A stretch of DNA of 64,000 bases. Source: Neurospora crassa OR74A (Eukaryota; Ascomycota; Sordariomycetes; Sordariales; Sordariaceae). The notes beneath the pieces were generated by a model that was given only the letters and a program-made list of their open reading frames with translations, searched no databases and had not been told where the DNA came from. The position numbers and the translations under genes were made by a program. Below are positions 12,089 to 23,800 of this stretch, one piece after another. Within the stretch, counting starts at the first letter, position 1; each line of letters starts with the position of its first letter. The stretch lies in NCBI RefSeq assembly GCF_000182925.2, contig NC_026503.1, positions 496,001-560,000 on the forward strand. The letters are read 5' to 3'.

Positions 12089-15047
12089 AGATGTCTTTAT
12101 GAAGGGGTGTAAGAGTGAAAGAGAGAGAGAGAGATTTGGTTTGATTAGTGAAGAATGGGCAGGGCAGGACAGTAATGGTAATGTTAACGGGTAATTGATG
12201 TCTTATCTTGGGCTTGTCCTTCAGCGGTGGTTCCCTTCTTTTTTGTTGGGGGTTTGTGCATTGGCTTGGGAAGTTTTAATACCATTCTGTGGCGTTTGGG
12301 TTTATGTTATGTCATTGTGACTATGACTGTGACGATGTCCTCTTTGAATAGGGAAGAGGGTCATGAGGCTGTCCGTCGGGTCCCAATAGTGAATGGATAT
12401 GTTGCTGAGTTCCTCCGTCGTGGTTTGTCGAATTTTCAGGTGAACTTGCGGTCTGACCTTATCATACCTACAAAGTCATGTGTCGACGTGAAGTTTCTGG
12501 TGTTTCGTCGCGCTTGTTCTTCACGATGGGATGGGTCCCGTCGGTGGTTGTCATGAAGTTGAAGACGGGACGGGAGGGACCTAAGACGCCCGGTGGAGCG
12601 TGCTACAAGGGCACAATAGGCAGCACTGGACTGTTAGTGGCTGCAGTGAGTGAGTGCCTGTTTCATCATTGCGTCCATGCAGCTGTTAGCGTCCCCCGGC
12701 CGGGTACTGTGCAATTGACGTTGACGTGCCTGCAGCGAGGTCTCTGACTTAGTTGTCGATCACAATCCACTAACATGTTGTAGGTACCTCCACTCTTGAC
12801 TTCATCTTCGTTCTTTCTTCAATTCCTTGGACATCGACTGCTTTGTATCATCACTTGGCCATGTTGAATATGGAAGGCACGATGATTCTGATATATGTGT
12901 GTACTTCAACTTCTCCTTGAAGAAGCGACGGAGGTCTCTTGAATATTTCCTCGCCCTCACCCTCATCAAATGAACCGACTTCTCTCCATCATTTTACCGC
13001 TCTTTTCTGACAGCATGTCAACACCATCGGCGGCGGCAATCTGGTTACCGCATATGGCAAAAGGGGACCAAGATAGCTACCAGATTCGTCGAATGAAAAA
13101 CCGCCTTGGTCCCGATCCGCCCGTTGGCCAGGCTCGACCACTCCTACGGGTCTCAGGAACGGGCCTGGCAGTGCCTGGGAAACCGGTAAAGAAGAGTTTT
13201 CCGCCATCTGACCATTCCTTATCACCGTCCATTACAACTCTCCAATGGTTTCATGCCCCGCGTGTTTGGCCCAATGGTGGTAGTAGCCAAAAGGTACTGA
13301 TCGACTATACCGACCCGAGGATCGAAGCTCTCGGGTCCTCTCGATATTACGCAGACGGGAAACCGAAGACGGAATGGCCCCTCGATCCCCGAGCTAGCTT
13401 ACATAAGGATGGTAACACGTATCTGCTCGTCCAGAACTTTTGTCGCGAGAATCAACTAGTCATGAAAGCTCGGCTAACTGTCTATTTGTCTTCAGCCTGT
13501 TCCATCCTACCTCTAGCGCGTGCGAAGATCAGGCAATGGATCAACACGGGCCAGTATCTACTTCTCTTTCTGTGTTTTCTGGCATCGAGAACACCAAGGC
13601 TGACTACGTGACGAGACCGGTGTAGTGACTGCTTCTTGGCATGTCCAGAACCATCTTCAGTCCTATATTGTTCCCGTGTCACGATACAGGTCCCGCCTTG
13701 GTTTCTTCGAGTCGCGAACATGTTCCACCCGAGGCCCCGAGGCATCCAAGGCTGAGCAGAGCAAACACGGTACGGGGAGCACATCAACAGATTCGCAACA
13801 CTTGAGCCACAGCCCCCGCCGCACATACAACCAGTCGGCTTACGGTTCCAACCGGAGACCTTCCGCGAGACCAGTAATGGTTATGACTTGTCTTCCCGCG
13901 TGCACTGTTTCTTGCAACAGCCGTGTGGCGCCTGGCCCATGACCAGTCCCCCTGCCGGAAGTAACTCCGCAACAAGGCAGCCATCACAGTGGGAATGACT
14001 TGGATGCCTTTTTACACTTGTTCCGAATGTTACACCACCAGCGCTTCCCAGGTTTCTGGGAATATTCAGCACTTGGGTTCATGCTACGACCAATCTCGTT
14101 CGCTGGATATGTCAATTGTCCTCATCAAGAACCGACTCCCCAGCTTGCCAAGGGACTCGCGGAAGCAGAGTGCCATGTCCCCGGCGTGTTGCGGCGGGAG
14201 ATCCGACACACCTTTTGCGTGCGGCTCGGCTTTCAGATGTTGGATGGTTCTCCGGAAGGTTTATGGCCACATACCCGGTGCAATGCAACACGTTTGTTCC
14301 CAATTATCTGTGTTTTTAATCCATCATCCAGATTAATCCAAGATATTGGCGATACGGGCGCTACACCTCATACCGGCTTCGCATCCGAGTGCACCATCGA
14401 AGCCTTCAACATTCCCGGAACCATCACACCGGGTCAGGACTTGACGCTTAGCTGATTTGTGGAATCACTGGGAAGAGGACCACGAACATCAAACCAAAAT
14501 CCTCCACGTGCTAGTGCAGCCGCCCTCGTGGAGAGGTAGCACAGCACACCGGTTCGTGACCCTTCTCACCATAGTGCTGAGCTGAATCTCCTTCAAAGTA
14601 ACCATACTACGTCTTGGACGTTTCAAGCCTTATCTATCCTAAACCCACTGCAAGTCTGATGGAACTAGATCATGGAATCAAGTTCCGGTCATCTATCATG
14701 ACAATGTACTAGTGTACCTCGAAACTGCAGGGTCCTGATGGTACCTGGTCAGCCTTTCCTCTCTTTTCTGCCAGTCAACATGTAAGCGCATCTACACACA
14801 TATCCATTGAAGATCCTCATACCTCGGAGCGCTGCCGATGCATTTGGCGGTCTAGGGCTGATGCTGTTCCCGTGTCTTTAACGGTTCATCGTCAGGGCGA
14901 GAAAGACTTTTCGTTTGTTGACTTTAACATGGTGTCGAGCGGCTCTATTTTCCCATCAACAGGAGTGACCTCTTCAGGTATATAACCACTCACCTGCTCC
15001 CCTCCGTCCGTCGTCATGCGTTCCACAGGCATTCAATAGGTCCTCGG
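12089..15047. other. Spacer of 3 kb with only weak reading frames
   Basis: This spacer begins with the 3' side of the Crh-type gene, including (GA)n at about 12121-12134. Beyond that I see several overlapping open frames between 12970 and 14455 but none with a recognisable domain. An intron-end-like GCTAAC...TTCAG occurs at 13473-13495. The strongest frame is listed separately. Confidence 0.45.
12970..13611 (+). CDS. Doubtful hypothetical ORF, 213 codons
   Basis: This ATG-started frame runs uninterrupted for 642 bp, which is longer than most chance frames in this spacer. Its middle reads like protein in places (KVLIDYTDPRIEALGSSRY and NTYLLVQNFCRENQLVM), but I recognise no family, signal peptide or membrane segment. 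A branch-site and acceptor-like sequence at 13473-13495 sits inside it, so if a gene exists the true model may be spliced. Chance is a serious alternative. Confidence 0.2.
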   Translation: MNRLLSIILPLFSDSMSTPSAAAIWLPHMAKGDQDSYQIRRMKNRLGPDPPVGQARPLLRVSGTGLAVPGKPVKKSFPPSDHSLSPSITTLQWFHAPRVWPNGGSSQKVLIDYTDPRIEALGSSRYYADGKPKTEWPLDPRASLHKDGNTYLLVQNFCRENQLVMKARLTVYLSSACSILPLARAKIRQWINTGQYLLLFLCFLASRTPRLTT

Positions 15048-15055
15048 TATAAAAA
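15048..15055 (+). promoter_or_regulatory. TATA box of the Clr5-domain gene
   Basis: TATAAAAA lies 82 bp upstream of the start codon at 15130, a spacing that suits a fungal core promoter with a short leader. Confidence 0.6.
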
Positions 15056-15129
15056 GGCCTCGGGAGCCTCCTGTTCTATTTTTGGGCTCCCGCCAGACCA
15101 TTTTCCATCTTGCACCAAGTCGTTTCACA

Positions 15130-16780
15130 ATGTCAAACCTTTCCGAGAGACAGTCCAAGTTGGACAAACACCGGGACACCATCTATCGCTTATACATCAC
15201 GGAAAACAAAAGCCTATCACAAGTTATTGACATTATGAAACGCGACCATAACTTGCTGGCTTCGTACGTTACATTTCCTTTCCAAGTCAGGCCTTTTTAT
15301 GTCAGGCCGATAGCTAACATGTGATGGCCACACAGGGACAAAAAATACAAGCGTTACTTCAAGATCTGGGGATTCGAGAAAAACTACAAGACCAGCGAAA
15401 TGATATCCATGCTCAAGATGCAACAAAAGCGGCTCAGGGACGGAAAGAAAACGATATTCTGCAACGAGAATGGGCAGAAGATACCCAATAGCAAGTTCAC
15501 GCGGTTTAAGAACCGTCACACAATCAGGGAGTTCGCGGATGAAGAGTTACAAGACGGTACGGTGGTACTTCCTATCTTCCGTTTGGGGCCATCGCTTATG
15601 CTTGGTAGTCGAAATCCCGAGAGGTATCACCTACAGAACACCCGAGCCAGATGACACCAAAATCCGGTTGAAGAATCGTCCCAGCACCAGTAGAACTGGC
15701 GAAAGAACAGGCATGGGGATGGAGGAACCTCAAGTCATTGCCCAATTATCTCAGTCGGACCGCAGGGACAACATACGGCGAGAGGATTATCAACTACCCG
15801 CAAGACCAGGCTCGCCATTGTCTTTGTCCTATCCGAACCGGAGCCAGTATCGGGATACCGGTTTTACCCCAACTAATGCCTCTCCTGCGCCTTCGGCGTA
15901 CTCCTTGAACACTACAATAGGTGCTCCCACTGCTCCAATGGCGGCCTACGCGTCGAGGCATCATGGCCAGATTGAGACACACTTCTCCCCATACTCGACG
16001 GCCATCAGCGACCCAGGTGAATATCAGTTATCTGCAAGTTTAAGACAGAGCTCAGTGTCATCTATGCCGCCCCTTGACTTGAGCGACAACCGGGCTGGGC
16101 TCTTTACCAGTACCGTTCCTTCTCCCGCTCTTTCTGCATACATGTTAAACGCTACTCTTGGCTGTCAAATTTCACCAGTGGCAGCATACACGACAACTGA
16201 GCAGCGTTCAGCGTATGCGCTGGATTCCCTAACACAATTTTCAGGTGCCCACACCGCGGGTTCTGTTCACTTAACCGCCGACGCAAGGCCAGGATCGTCG
16301 TCATTTAATAACTATCAAGGGAATCATGTTGGGCCTTCCCGTGGTACTATTAACTCTCTCGCAACCTCAGCTTCATCACTAAATAACACCTGCGACCTTG
16401 GTGCTTCATCCGCTTATCCCTTTAACAACACAGTTACTGCCCCTGTTCCACTCTCCTCTCCAAGGAATGGCCAAGGGCAGTCTTCAACCAATGATCCCAT
16501 CTCGCCGGGTCTACAGCTCATTGATTCCGGTCCCTCTCCAGCATGCGGTCAGAGTGAGGTACTCTTCGGTTCCGGACTCGACAACTATACTGGTAATTAT
16601 GGCAGATATGATAGTATACAAACAAGCAATACGAACAACACATACTCTCCTGTGTTGCAGCCATATCTTGATGGGATCGAGGAGTATCCGTACTGCAATA
16701 CAAACAGTTACTACATGGCCGGATATCAGGGCGGAAATGGCGTGGATGAAAGTTTGGGGTTTGGATCTCAGTCCCATTGA
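15130..16780 (+). CDS. Clr5-domain protein, putative regulator
   Basis: Exons are 15130-15263, 15336-15556 and 15609-16780, giving 508 residues. The first splice (phase 2) joins DHNLLAS to DKKYKRYFKIWGFEKN. This is the typical Clr5 domain arrangement: a helix beginning KLDKHRDTIYRLYI, then the W..F.K.Y core, within residues 10-75. The second intron, 52 bp, joins ELQD to VEIPRGITYRTPEP, after which one long frame continues. The remaining 380 residues are rich in Ser, Thr, Asn and Tyr without a further domain. Clr5 domains are found in fungal proteins of mostly unknown function and are often presumed nuclear. The promoter has a clear TATA box. The role here cannot be stated. Confidence 0.85.
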
Positions 16781-17990
16781 GGAAAGATGGTTCTGGTGAT
16801 GGTGAGGATAAGGCGATGAGTGGGCACAGAGCAAAAAAGAAAAAAAAGAAAAAGGGGATAGAATGATGCATTGAACTGAGTTCTTTGACTTCTCCACCCT
16901 TGAAGATTTCGGCATCGTTAGAGTAGGGGCTTACGCTGTCCCGTCTGTCGAGGAAGAAAGCTTCCTGGCCTGGACAATGCAGCATATGAACGGGGCAAGC
17001 CATGAAGCAGCCGGGGCATATCATTCCAAGCTATTCCTTAGACATACTTATAGATAAATCTATGGAACCTCGCCAGAGTTTGTTTGCCCATTACATATGC
17101 GCCGTTTCATGACCGAGATTGTTTCATCGCCGTACATGTTGGAGTGAAGAGGTTCAGCAACATGAGGTTGATCTGGAGAAAGGTTTAGGGCATGGAGGAC
17201 ACAGAAGGCAGCAAAGGATATATCTGAGATTAATTCGATAGGGACGGGAAATTGATCTGGTATAAAAGACAGGCTTTCTTTTGGTTGGAATCTATTCTTG
17301 ATTGGTCCCCTCATGAGTGTGTTGAAGTTCATATTGGCGATGTGACGTTGTAAGCTTCCCCGGAGGTTGCACTACATACAGTAACGGCTGAGATGGCCCC
17401 GCATTTTCAAGGCCATTGGCCTAAGCTTCTATGTAGTGGTTGAGCGGGTCCATTCCCACCATTGGACCAAACCAGACCAGACCATCGAGGTCCCGTCTCC
17501 AGGATAATTCATTCCAGTCGCAGGCTCCCTGTGACCATCGACAATCCAAAATAATTTCCCTCCATTCAAACTACTATCCGATTTTTGGTATCATACCAAG
17601 GTATTGATCTCCTCGATCTGGTTTTGTGCGACGCTAGCCTAGTACCGCACTCAGCTACTAAGAACCGGAACCCATCGACCGCTTCTACTACTGAACTACA
17701 GTGTAGCGCGCGCCCACTTCCATCCATCCATCGAACAGTACCTATCGCAACGCGACAACCACCTGGCGCATCCACGCGCAAACATCCATCCATCTCCTCG
17801 AAGAAGCCACAACGATTTACTTAGCTTTACGAGAAGGCCATCGAGTTGCTCCCTACCCGAGCAGACAGACCATCATCACCAAACCCTACCTTACCTGGCC
17901 TGTACCTGGGTACCTACCTACCTACTCAAGCATCCAACCAACCACCCACCAACCCATTCAACAACACCTACATACGCTCCTCAACGCAAC
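16781..17990. other. Spacer between the Clr5 and DUF4604 genes
   Basis: I see no gene here. The right-hand part, from about 17500 on, is pyrimidine-rich, with TACCTACCTACC and CAACCAACC runs, and is probably the promoter and leader of the next gene. Confidence 0.5.
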
Positions 17991-18752
17991 ATGTCTGCTG
18001 GTCCCGGCAGTGGCTCCGGAGGCGGCTCCGCAGGAGGAGGGAAATTCAACCCCAAAAACCTCCACTACGACCGCTCCGCTACCCTCCCTCCCTTTCTCGC
18101 TCGGTTGCATGCTCAACATGCCCCCGGGAACTTTGACGGTCCCGATCCGATCCTGGCTGCGCGGAGACGACCGACGAAGAAAGCGAGGAGTGGAAGTGAG
18201 GAGGCGGAGGACGCGCCGCTTGTTTTGGACGAACAGGGGAATGTGGTTGATGGAGTGTCTGTGGGGAAGGATGGGAGGGTGATGGAGTCTGGTTCGAAGG
18301 TGGAGGGTGAGGGGACCACAGAGGGGGAGGGACAGGGACAAGAGGGGGAAGAGGGGGAGGGGGGAAAAGATGGGAAAGAGGGGGAGGGGGGAAAAGATGG
18401 GAAAGATGGGGAGGGAAAACAAGAAGGGAGAGAAGGGGAAGGGGGGGACAGAAACAAACATGGGGAGGGGAGTAAAGAAGGGAATAACAAGATGGCAAAG
18501 GAGGAGAAAGGAGTGGGAATAGGAGCGAGTAAGAAGAAGAGAAAGGTAGGGAAGGTCATTGCTGGCGATGATGACTCTGATCAAGAGCAAGATGGGGATG
18601 CTAAGGAGCCAAAGGCAAAGGCTGAGGGTACAGATGCCAAAGACCAAAGCGGAAAAACGGAACAGGCAGGGGAGAAACCAAAGCCCAAGACGGCCATGAA
18701 GAAGGCTAAGAAAATCAAGCTTAGCTTTGGTGATGGTGATGAGGAGGGTTGA
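17991..18752 (+). CDS. DUF4604-domain protein, lysine- and glutamate-rich
   Basis: This is a single exon of 253 residues starting at AACATGTCTG. The N-terminal segment FNPKNLHYDRSATLPPFLARL is the hallmark of the DUF4604 family, followed by a nuclear-localisation-like ARRRPTKKAR. Residues about 95-170 are a degenerate Gly/Glu/Lys repeat (GEGGKDGKEGEGGKDGKDGE) encoded by an almost pure purine strand. The C-terminus KKAKKIKLSFGDGDEEG also fits the family, whose members end in a KLSF-type motif. The function of DUF4604 proteins is not established, and a nuclear location is inferred from composition. The purine bias makes long false frames on the opposite strand. Confidence 0.88.
   Translation: MSAGPGSGSGGGSAGGGKFNPKNLHYDRSATLPPFLARLHAQHAPGNFDGPDPILAARRRPTKKARSGSEEAEDAPLVLDEQGNVVDGVSVGKDGRVMESGSKVEGEGTTEGEGQGQEGEEGEGGKDGKEGEGGKDGKDGEGKQEGREGEGGDRNKHGEGSKEGNNKMAKEEKGVGIGASKKKRKVGKVIAGDDDSDQEQDGDAKEPKAKAEGTDAKDQSGKTEQAGEKPKPKTAMKKAKKIKLSFGDGDEEG
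18300..18470 (+). repeat. Purine-only minisatellite inside the DUF4604 gene
   Basis: Units of GGGGGAGGGGGGAAAAGATGGGAAAG-like sequence repeat two to three times, with shorter GAGGG variants around them. The top strand is nearly all A and G over about 170 bp, a mirror-like sequence that could form triplex or G-rich structures. It encodes the Gly/Glu/Lys linker. Confidence 0.7.
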
Positions 18753-19501
18753 GATGCCGTCGTTATCGGGCTTGGGCGCTGGAAGTACATAAACACCGAC
18801 GGGAGAAAAAAAAGGGGGGCATGCCGAGAGGAAGGTGTGTGTTCAAGGCTAACAACCACGTCGGCCGGCGCATGTCCCAATAGCAAGTGGAAGGGCGCAA
18901 GATGCGCGACCTGGTGACAAGCTTGCGGATGACGAGGGATGCAAAGTCCGAGTTTGTCTATGCCGTTATGCCTGGAGTACTACCCAAGAGCTGTCCGGAG
19001 AAAAGCAATAGGGAGCTGTGCCAGAACGTCGTTCCCGATCCTGCGGTGCTCTGACTCAGTGCCAGGCAGAAGAAGCTATCTTGGATGGTCTCGAGTCTTG
19101 TTGCTCGGTACCGCAGAGAAGGTCGAGTCTAGATGATTCTGCGAATGCACTCTGAGCAAACAGCCCTAGTAGCAATCCTGAATCTAGATACTGTCACGCC
19201 AATCCAACCTCTTTCGAGCTTCTCGATGGTATATACAATTCCATGTTCAGTATTTATTTGGCCCCAGGGTTCTAGGTAGAAATCTACAGCTCTAGGTTCC
19301 CGAATGCAAGTCCAATGAGGTAACAACCACCTACCCAGCCTCATCATCACCCCCGTGTTCTCCAGGTTCGCATTCACAGTGCTTGCCTCCCAGTAAACTT
19401 GTGTCATATGCATGCATCGTATTTGTCAATGTCTTCTTCTATTAACAACCCACTACACAAAAACCTCAAACCTCCCTTTGCAAACCCCACAACTGGGTAA
19501 T
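18753..19501. other. Spacer between convergent genes
   Basis: This space separates the stop codons of the DUF4604 gene (+) and cox4 (-). It must contain both 3' ends. No separate gene or RNA is visible. Confidence 0.5.
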
Positions 19502-20853
19502 TTACCAGTACTCGGGCTTGACGTAGTCGGCAAAGGTCTTGGGCTCCTCGAAGCCGTGGTGGTCGTGGCCGTGGTCGTGGGCGTGGTCGTCCTGGGGACC
19601 GACGTAGTCCATCTTGTAGACGTTGCCGCACTCGGGGCAGCGCTCGACGGGGCGCTCGCGGGTCATCTATTTTTTGGTTAGAATACTCAATTTGAGCGGT
19701 AGAAGAAACAGAGAAGAGAAAAAACTCACGGTGAGCCAGATGACGTTGTGGGAGTCGGCAGGGAAGCCAGTGCAACCGGCGTACTGCTCATCACCGGCGG
19801 AGCGGACGGAGATGGGGTTCTCCATGGTGCCTATTTTTCAACTGTCAACCCCCCAGCTCCTCTCAACCCAGGTTATTACAGCAAGTCTTACCCCTGCGGG
19901 AGGCATCAAGGGGCTTCATGTCGAAAACGTCGACGCCCTCCATCTTGCCGAGAATTTCGAGACGCTCGAGACCGGTGGCCTGCTCGAGATCGGTGGGGAC
20001 AGTGCCGGGGGCGGCACCGGGGCCGAAGAGGTCATCCTTGGTCTTGATCTCTGTTTGTCGCGAAAGGTATATATGTCAGTCATGTATGTTTTTTCGTCGT
20101 ATGCGGTTTCGTCCGTCACCCCGCATCGTCATGGAGCGAGTGGAGGCTATAGGGAAGCTGGGCTGAACTGAGCTACCCGGCCGGTGGAAGCTGTGGTAGA
20201 TAGGGGAGCCTCAAGCTTGAGCTGGTCGAGGAGCTTCTTCTCCGGTTCGTCCGCGCAATGATAATAACCCCCTCCTTTTTGTGGTCGTCCAATGCTTTCC
20301 TCCTCCTTCTTCTTGTTGTTTCATCAAGCTCCCCCAAGCTTGACTAAGCTCAGCTCGAGCTTCGAAAGACCCACCACAGCTTCCAGTTCGCGTAGCCCAG
20401 TTCTCCAGCAACCCCAATAGACACAATGGTGACGCAATCGCCGGCGGGGGGAGATCATCATACCGGAGAGACGCTTGATGTGGGGGACAGGCTTGGTCTC
20501 GGCGTTGCCTGGAATCAAGATAAAAACATGGTGTCAGTTTTGCGATCGGGATTCGGGGGTTTGTGATTGATGCGCGTTTGGTTGTCGCGAATTGGTTCGA
20601 GGTGGTGGTGGGGTCATGATGTCGTCGTCGTTGGTGGTGGTGGTGGTGATGATGCTTATGCGCGGATATTTGCAGCTTCGCGATTGGAGCTTTTTTGGAT
20701 GCCGTGCTTTTTTTCAGGCCGCAGCCGCTAAAAACCAAGAGACGTTTCCAATGTTCACTTACAGCGCACAACGGTGGTGGCGATGCTGCGACGGAGAGCG
20801 GGGGCAGCGGTGGCCCGGCGGGCGACGGCGACGGCGGTGCGGGACAGGAGCAT
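19502..20853 (-). CDS. cox4: Cytochrome c oxidase subunit 4 (mammalian COX5B family), mitochondrial
   Basis: Five exons on the minus strand, 20853-20763, 20508-20464, 20050-19892, 19830-19730 and 19666-19502, give 186 residues with every junction in frame. The first 30 or so residues are an Arg/Ala-rich mitochondrial presequence (MLLSRTAVAVARRATAAP). The mature part carries the family signature GTVPTDLEQATGLERLE, then KMEGVDVFDMKPLD, and the zinc-binding part with CTGF and CPECGNVYKMDYVGP. The His-rich tail DHAHDHGHDHHG is a fungal extension. The protein is a nuclear-encoded structural subunit of complex IV in the inner membrane. It agrees with the N. crassa subunit as I recall it. Intron 2 is 413 bp, much longer than the other three. 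Confidence 0.97.
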
Positions 20854-23800
20854 GTTGGCGACGGCGGCGGGTGGGTGGTGGTGGATGGTGTGATGTCGGA
20901 GTGACAGAATTGACCGGGAGAGAGCGGAGAGGCGGGAGATGATGTTTTGTCGCTGTCTGTCCGAATCCGAAGCTGGTTTGCCCACACTGCCGTGGGTCCC
21001 ACAGCTGAGCTGGGCACCACTGCAGTGGACAGAGGCCCCGACCGTGCTGCCCTTCCCTTCTGCCGCTGGCAACTGGCGAACGGGCGGTTGTTTGGTACGA
21101 ATGGAGGCGCTTGGACCACATTCTGGAAAGCTTCCCCAGCTGGTTGCCAGAAGCAGCTAGCGCACGGTCAGGTGATGCAGCACGTGGGACCGCTCATATC
21201 ATCAGTACTGTACCATGAAGTGAAGCGACAATTGCGTGATGAATACATGGCAAGAGACTGTGTGAAGCAATCCTAGGTTTCAATTGACTTGGGTACGGCA
21301 TAGATTATATAATGATTGAGCTAACTGGGAGCAGAAGGAAGAAGGTCTTGATGAAGCTATTGCAGGTTTGACTGGCGTGACCCTAACCCTCCAAGCCCCA
21401 ATCAAACATCGACAATGCTCCACCCCGTCAAACGGAACTCGGGCTTTCCAGCTTCAAACTACCGGGCCCAATCCGGCTTCCGTGTCCGATAGTGGATCCC
21501 CGGATCGGCGCCCTGTGCAAGTTGGAGCGGCACCATTCCGGAAGTGTGCAAGTTATCTTATCCAACTAACTCACGAACGAGAACACAACACAACAAACGA
21601 TCCACAGCTTCTTCACCACAGCCGGTAACCGCCACCGGTCCTTTGTCAACTCCCTCCCCTCTCACCTCCACCCGCTCCTTGAGAAGGAGGAGCAGAAAGG
21701 AAAGTGGTATCTGAAGTTGTAGGGGCTGGGTGGTTGTGGAAGAGGTGGAGGCATGCATGGCAGTGAAATTTCGCATATGAGAGTCGGGTTCGGAGTTTGG
21801 GACGCCTGGGAGCTTACACAACACTCGTATTTTACCTTGTTCAACATGGAGGCTCAAGACATGGAAACACACAGGACGTCTTGTTAAGCACATGACCACG
21901 CCCTACAGCTACGTACTCCTCTCTCTGCCTCCTACCCACTAAGTAAGATTCTTACCTACATGATACCACCTCCTAGTGGCGGAAAATTCCCACCTCCCGA
22001 ACACCACCATCCCCAAACCCCAGAGTCCTGTCCCATGGTTCTCGCCCTGTTGAGGCACAGACGATGCACCCCGTTTTTTGTTTCCCATTTTGGAAGTTGG
22101 GCAACTGGGGTATGCGGGGAGCCCGTCATGCAGTTACTGTCGTTTGCTTCAGTTGAGCGGTTTTCAGGGTCTTGGATGTCACTCACGTGGTCGATACTAA
22201 AACCGGCGATGGTGCTGGATGGCTTGCATACCCCTGACTGGATGAGGATGAGGTGGGTGTCGAGAAACATGCGATATGGAATGGTGAGACAGGGGCTTAA
22301 GTCTTGGAATATTCCACGAACCATACCTACCTCTGTTCTAGCCACCCGACCATAGGATCGGGCTCCTGCTTTGTCTTTAGGCATACATTCTGAATGGTAC
22401 CCAATAAACCAAGGCTGATCAGTCCGGGGTAATCTGAGTAGATCTCCTCGGGCGGAGTTGGTTCCGCGGCTGGGGCGCAAATGGCTCGGGGTCTTCACCC
22501 TGTCCGAGGACTCGCTTTTAAACGGCTTTTCGTTTTGAGGATTATGTCAATGGCAAGACTGCCTCTCGGTACTTGGCTCATTGTCAGTGTCTCGGGGTCA
22601 CCTTGCCCGTTAAAGCATTCATCATGATGAAGAACCGACGATGCACTGGAAAATGAGTTGATTCAACAGGCCGCCGATTTCCTTGCTTATGAAAGGAGCA
22701 ATGGCTGACACAAACCGATGGCCAATCATCCCAAATTGTAGCGTCTACTGGACGGAATAGTCTCGTGTAACCGAGTGTTTGAAGGGGAGAGGGCGACATC
22801 TTCGAAATGGGTGCATGGCGCTGGAGATCATCCCCGGACTTTTCAGGCGACAGGGTTACTGCAAGAGGGAGGAATCAGACTCCAAAAGGCTGAGCAATCT
22901 CTGCAGCTGAGGTCCTCACTGACTGGAAATGGTCAGTCACATTGGAACCCGAACACCAATGAGAGTCATGAACGATGGCCATCCTACCAATTTGGGCACC
23001 GAGGGAAGGAGCAATCAGCCAATGTTGCGAGGCCCCGTGATCAAGGTTTGGGTCGATGATACTCCCTCATCTTCATCTATCCGAAGAAGGTGCAAACCCA
23101 GGAGAGGGTTCATGTCGTACTTGGAACTTTTGGTAGTACACTGCAATGTGTTGTATAGGGCGACATGATGAACGACCTTCAAACAACCTCAGGAGGGCAA
23201 TAATGAGTCTTGGCACTTGGCAGATGGGTAGGACACAAGTTCGTCAAGGACCTACTGGTAGAAACCATCACCAGAACTGGAGAGGTGAAACCCCAGACAG
23301 CCAAAAGCGTAAAGCCGAGACGAAGAAAGGCTGTCGGACCTCGAAAGACAACCAAGTAAGTACCTGATGTCAGGTCTCTCTTCTGGTTTGGACAGGAAGG
23401 TACCTACATTTTACCCCAGACTCTTGGGTGGCATCGACCGCAACTCTTCCAGCATGTAACATTGTCTAGAACCCGTGGCACCTGCCTGCCTGCCTGCCTG
23501 CCTGCATCACACTTTTGCTGACTGTACAAGCCCAAGTCACTTGCGTGTTGCTTGGTTGCCCTTGCCCTCCTGACTGACCAACGGCGACAACCGACAGCAA
23601 CCACAGCCAGTCAGTCAGTCGCCCAAACAACCAAACTCCCTCTCTCAAATTTTTCCTCTCCCCGGCTAGGTGTCGACTCAGCCCGTCCCGTCGTCCCCTT
23701 TCCGACAGCCTTTATACGCACCAATCAGACGCCATTCGGTACTGTCCGCGTAGACTACTGCGCAGAAAAGACTTTCCCGACACCACTCAATCTCTTCTTG

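Noticed and set aside
13981-14455. Frame of 151 codons ending GFASECTIEAFNIPGTITPGQ
   Set aside because: It starts at TTG and overlaps two other frames of similar length. The end looks protein-like, but there is no start, splice support or family.
17958-18647. Long minus-strand frames opposite the DUF4604 gene
   Set aside because: They are Ser/Pro/Phe/Leu-rich translations of the purine-rich coding strand and have no domain, so they are shadows of the real gene.
21960-23170. Overlapping frames of 80-180 codons on both strands in the cox4 divergent spacer
   Set aside because: They have no domain, mixed start codons and no splicing logic; they are likely chance frames.
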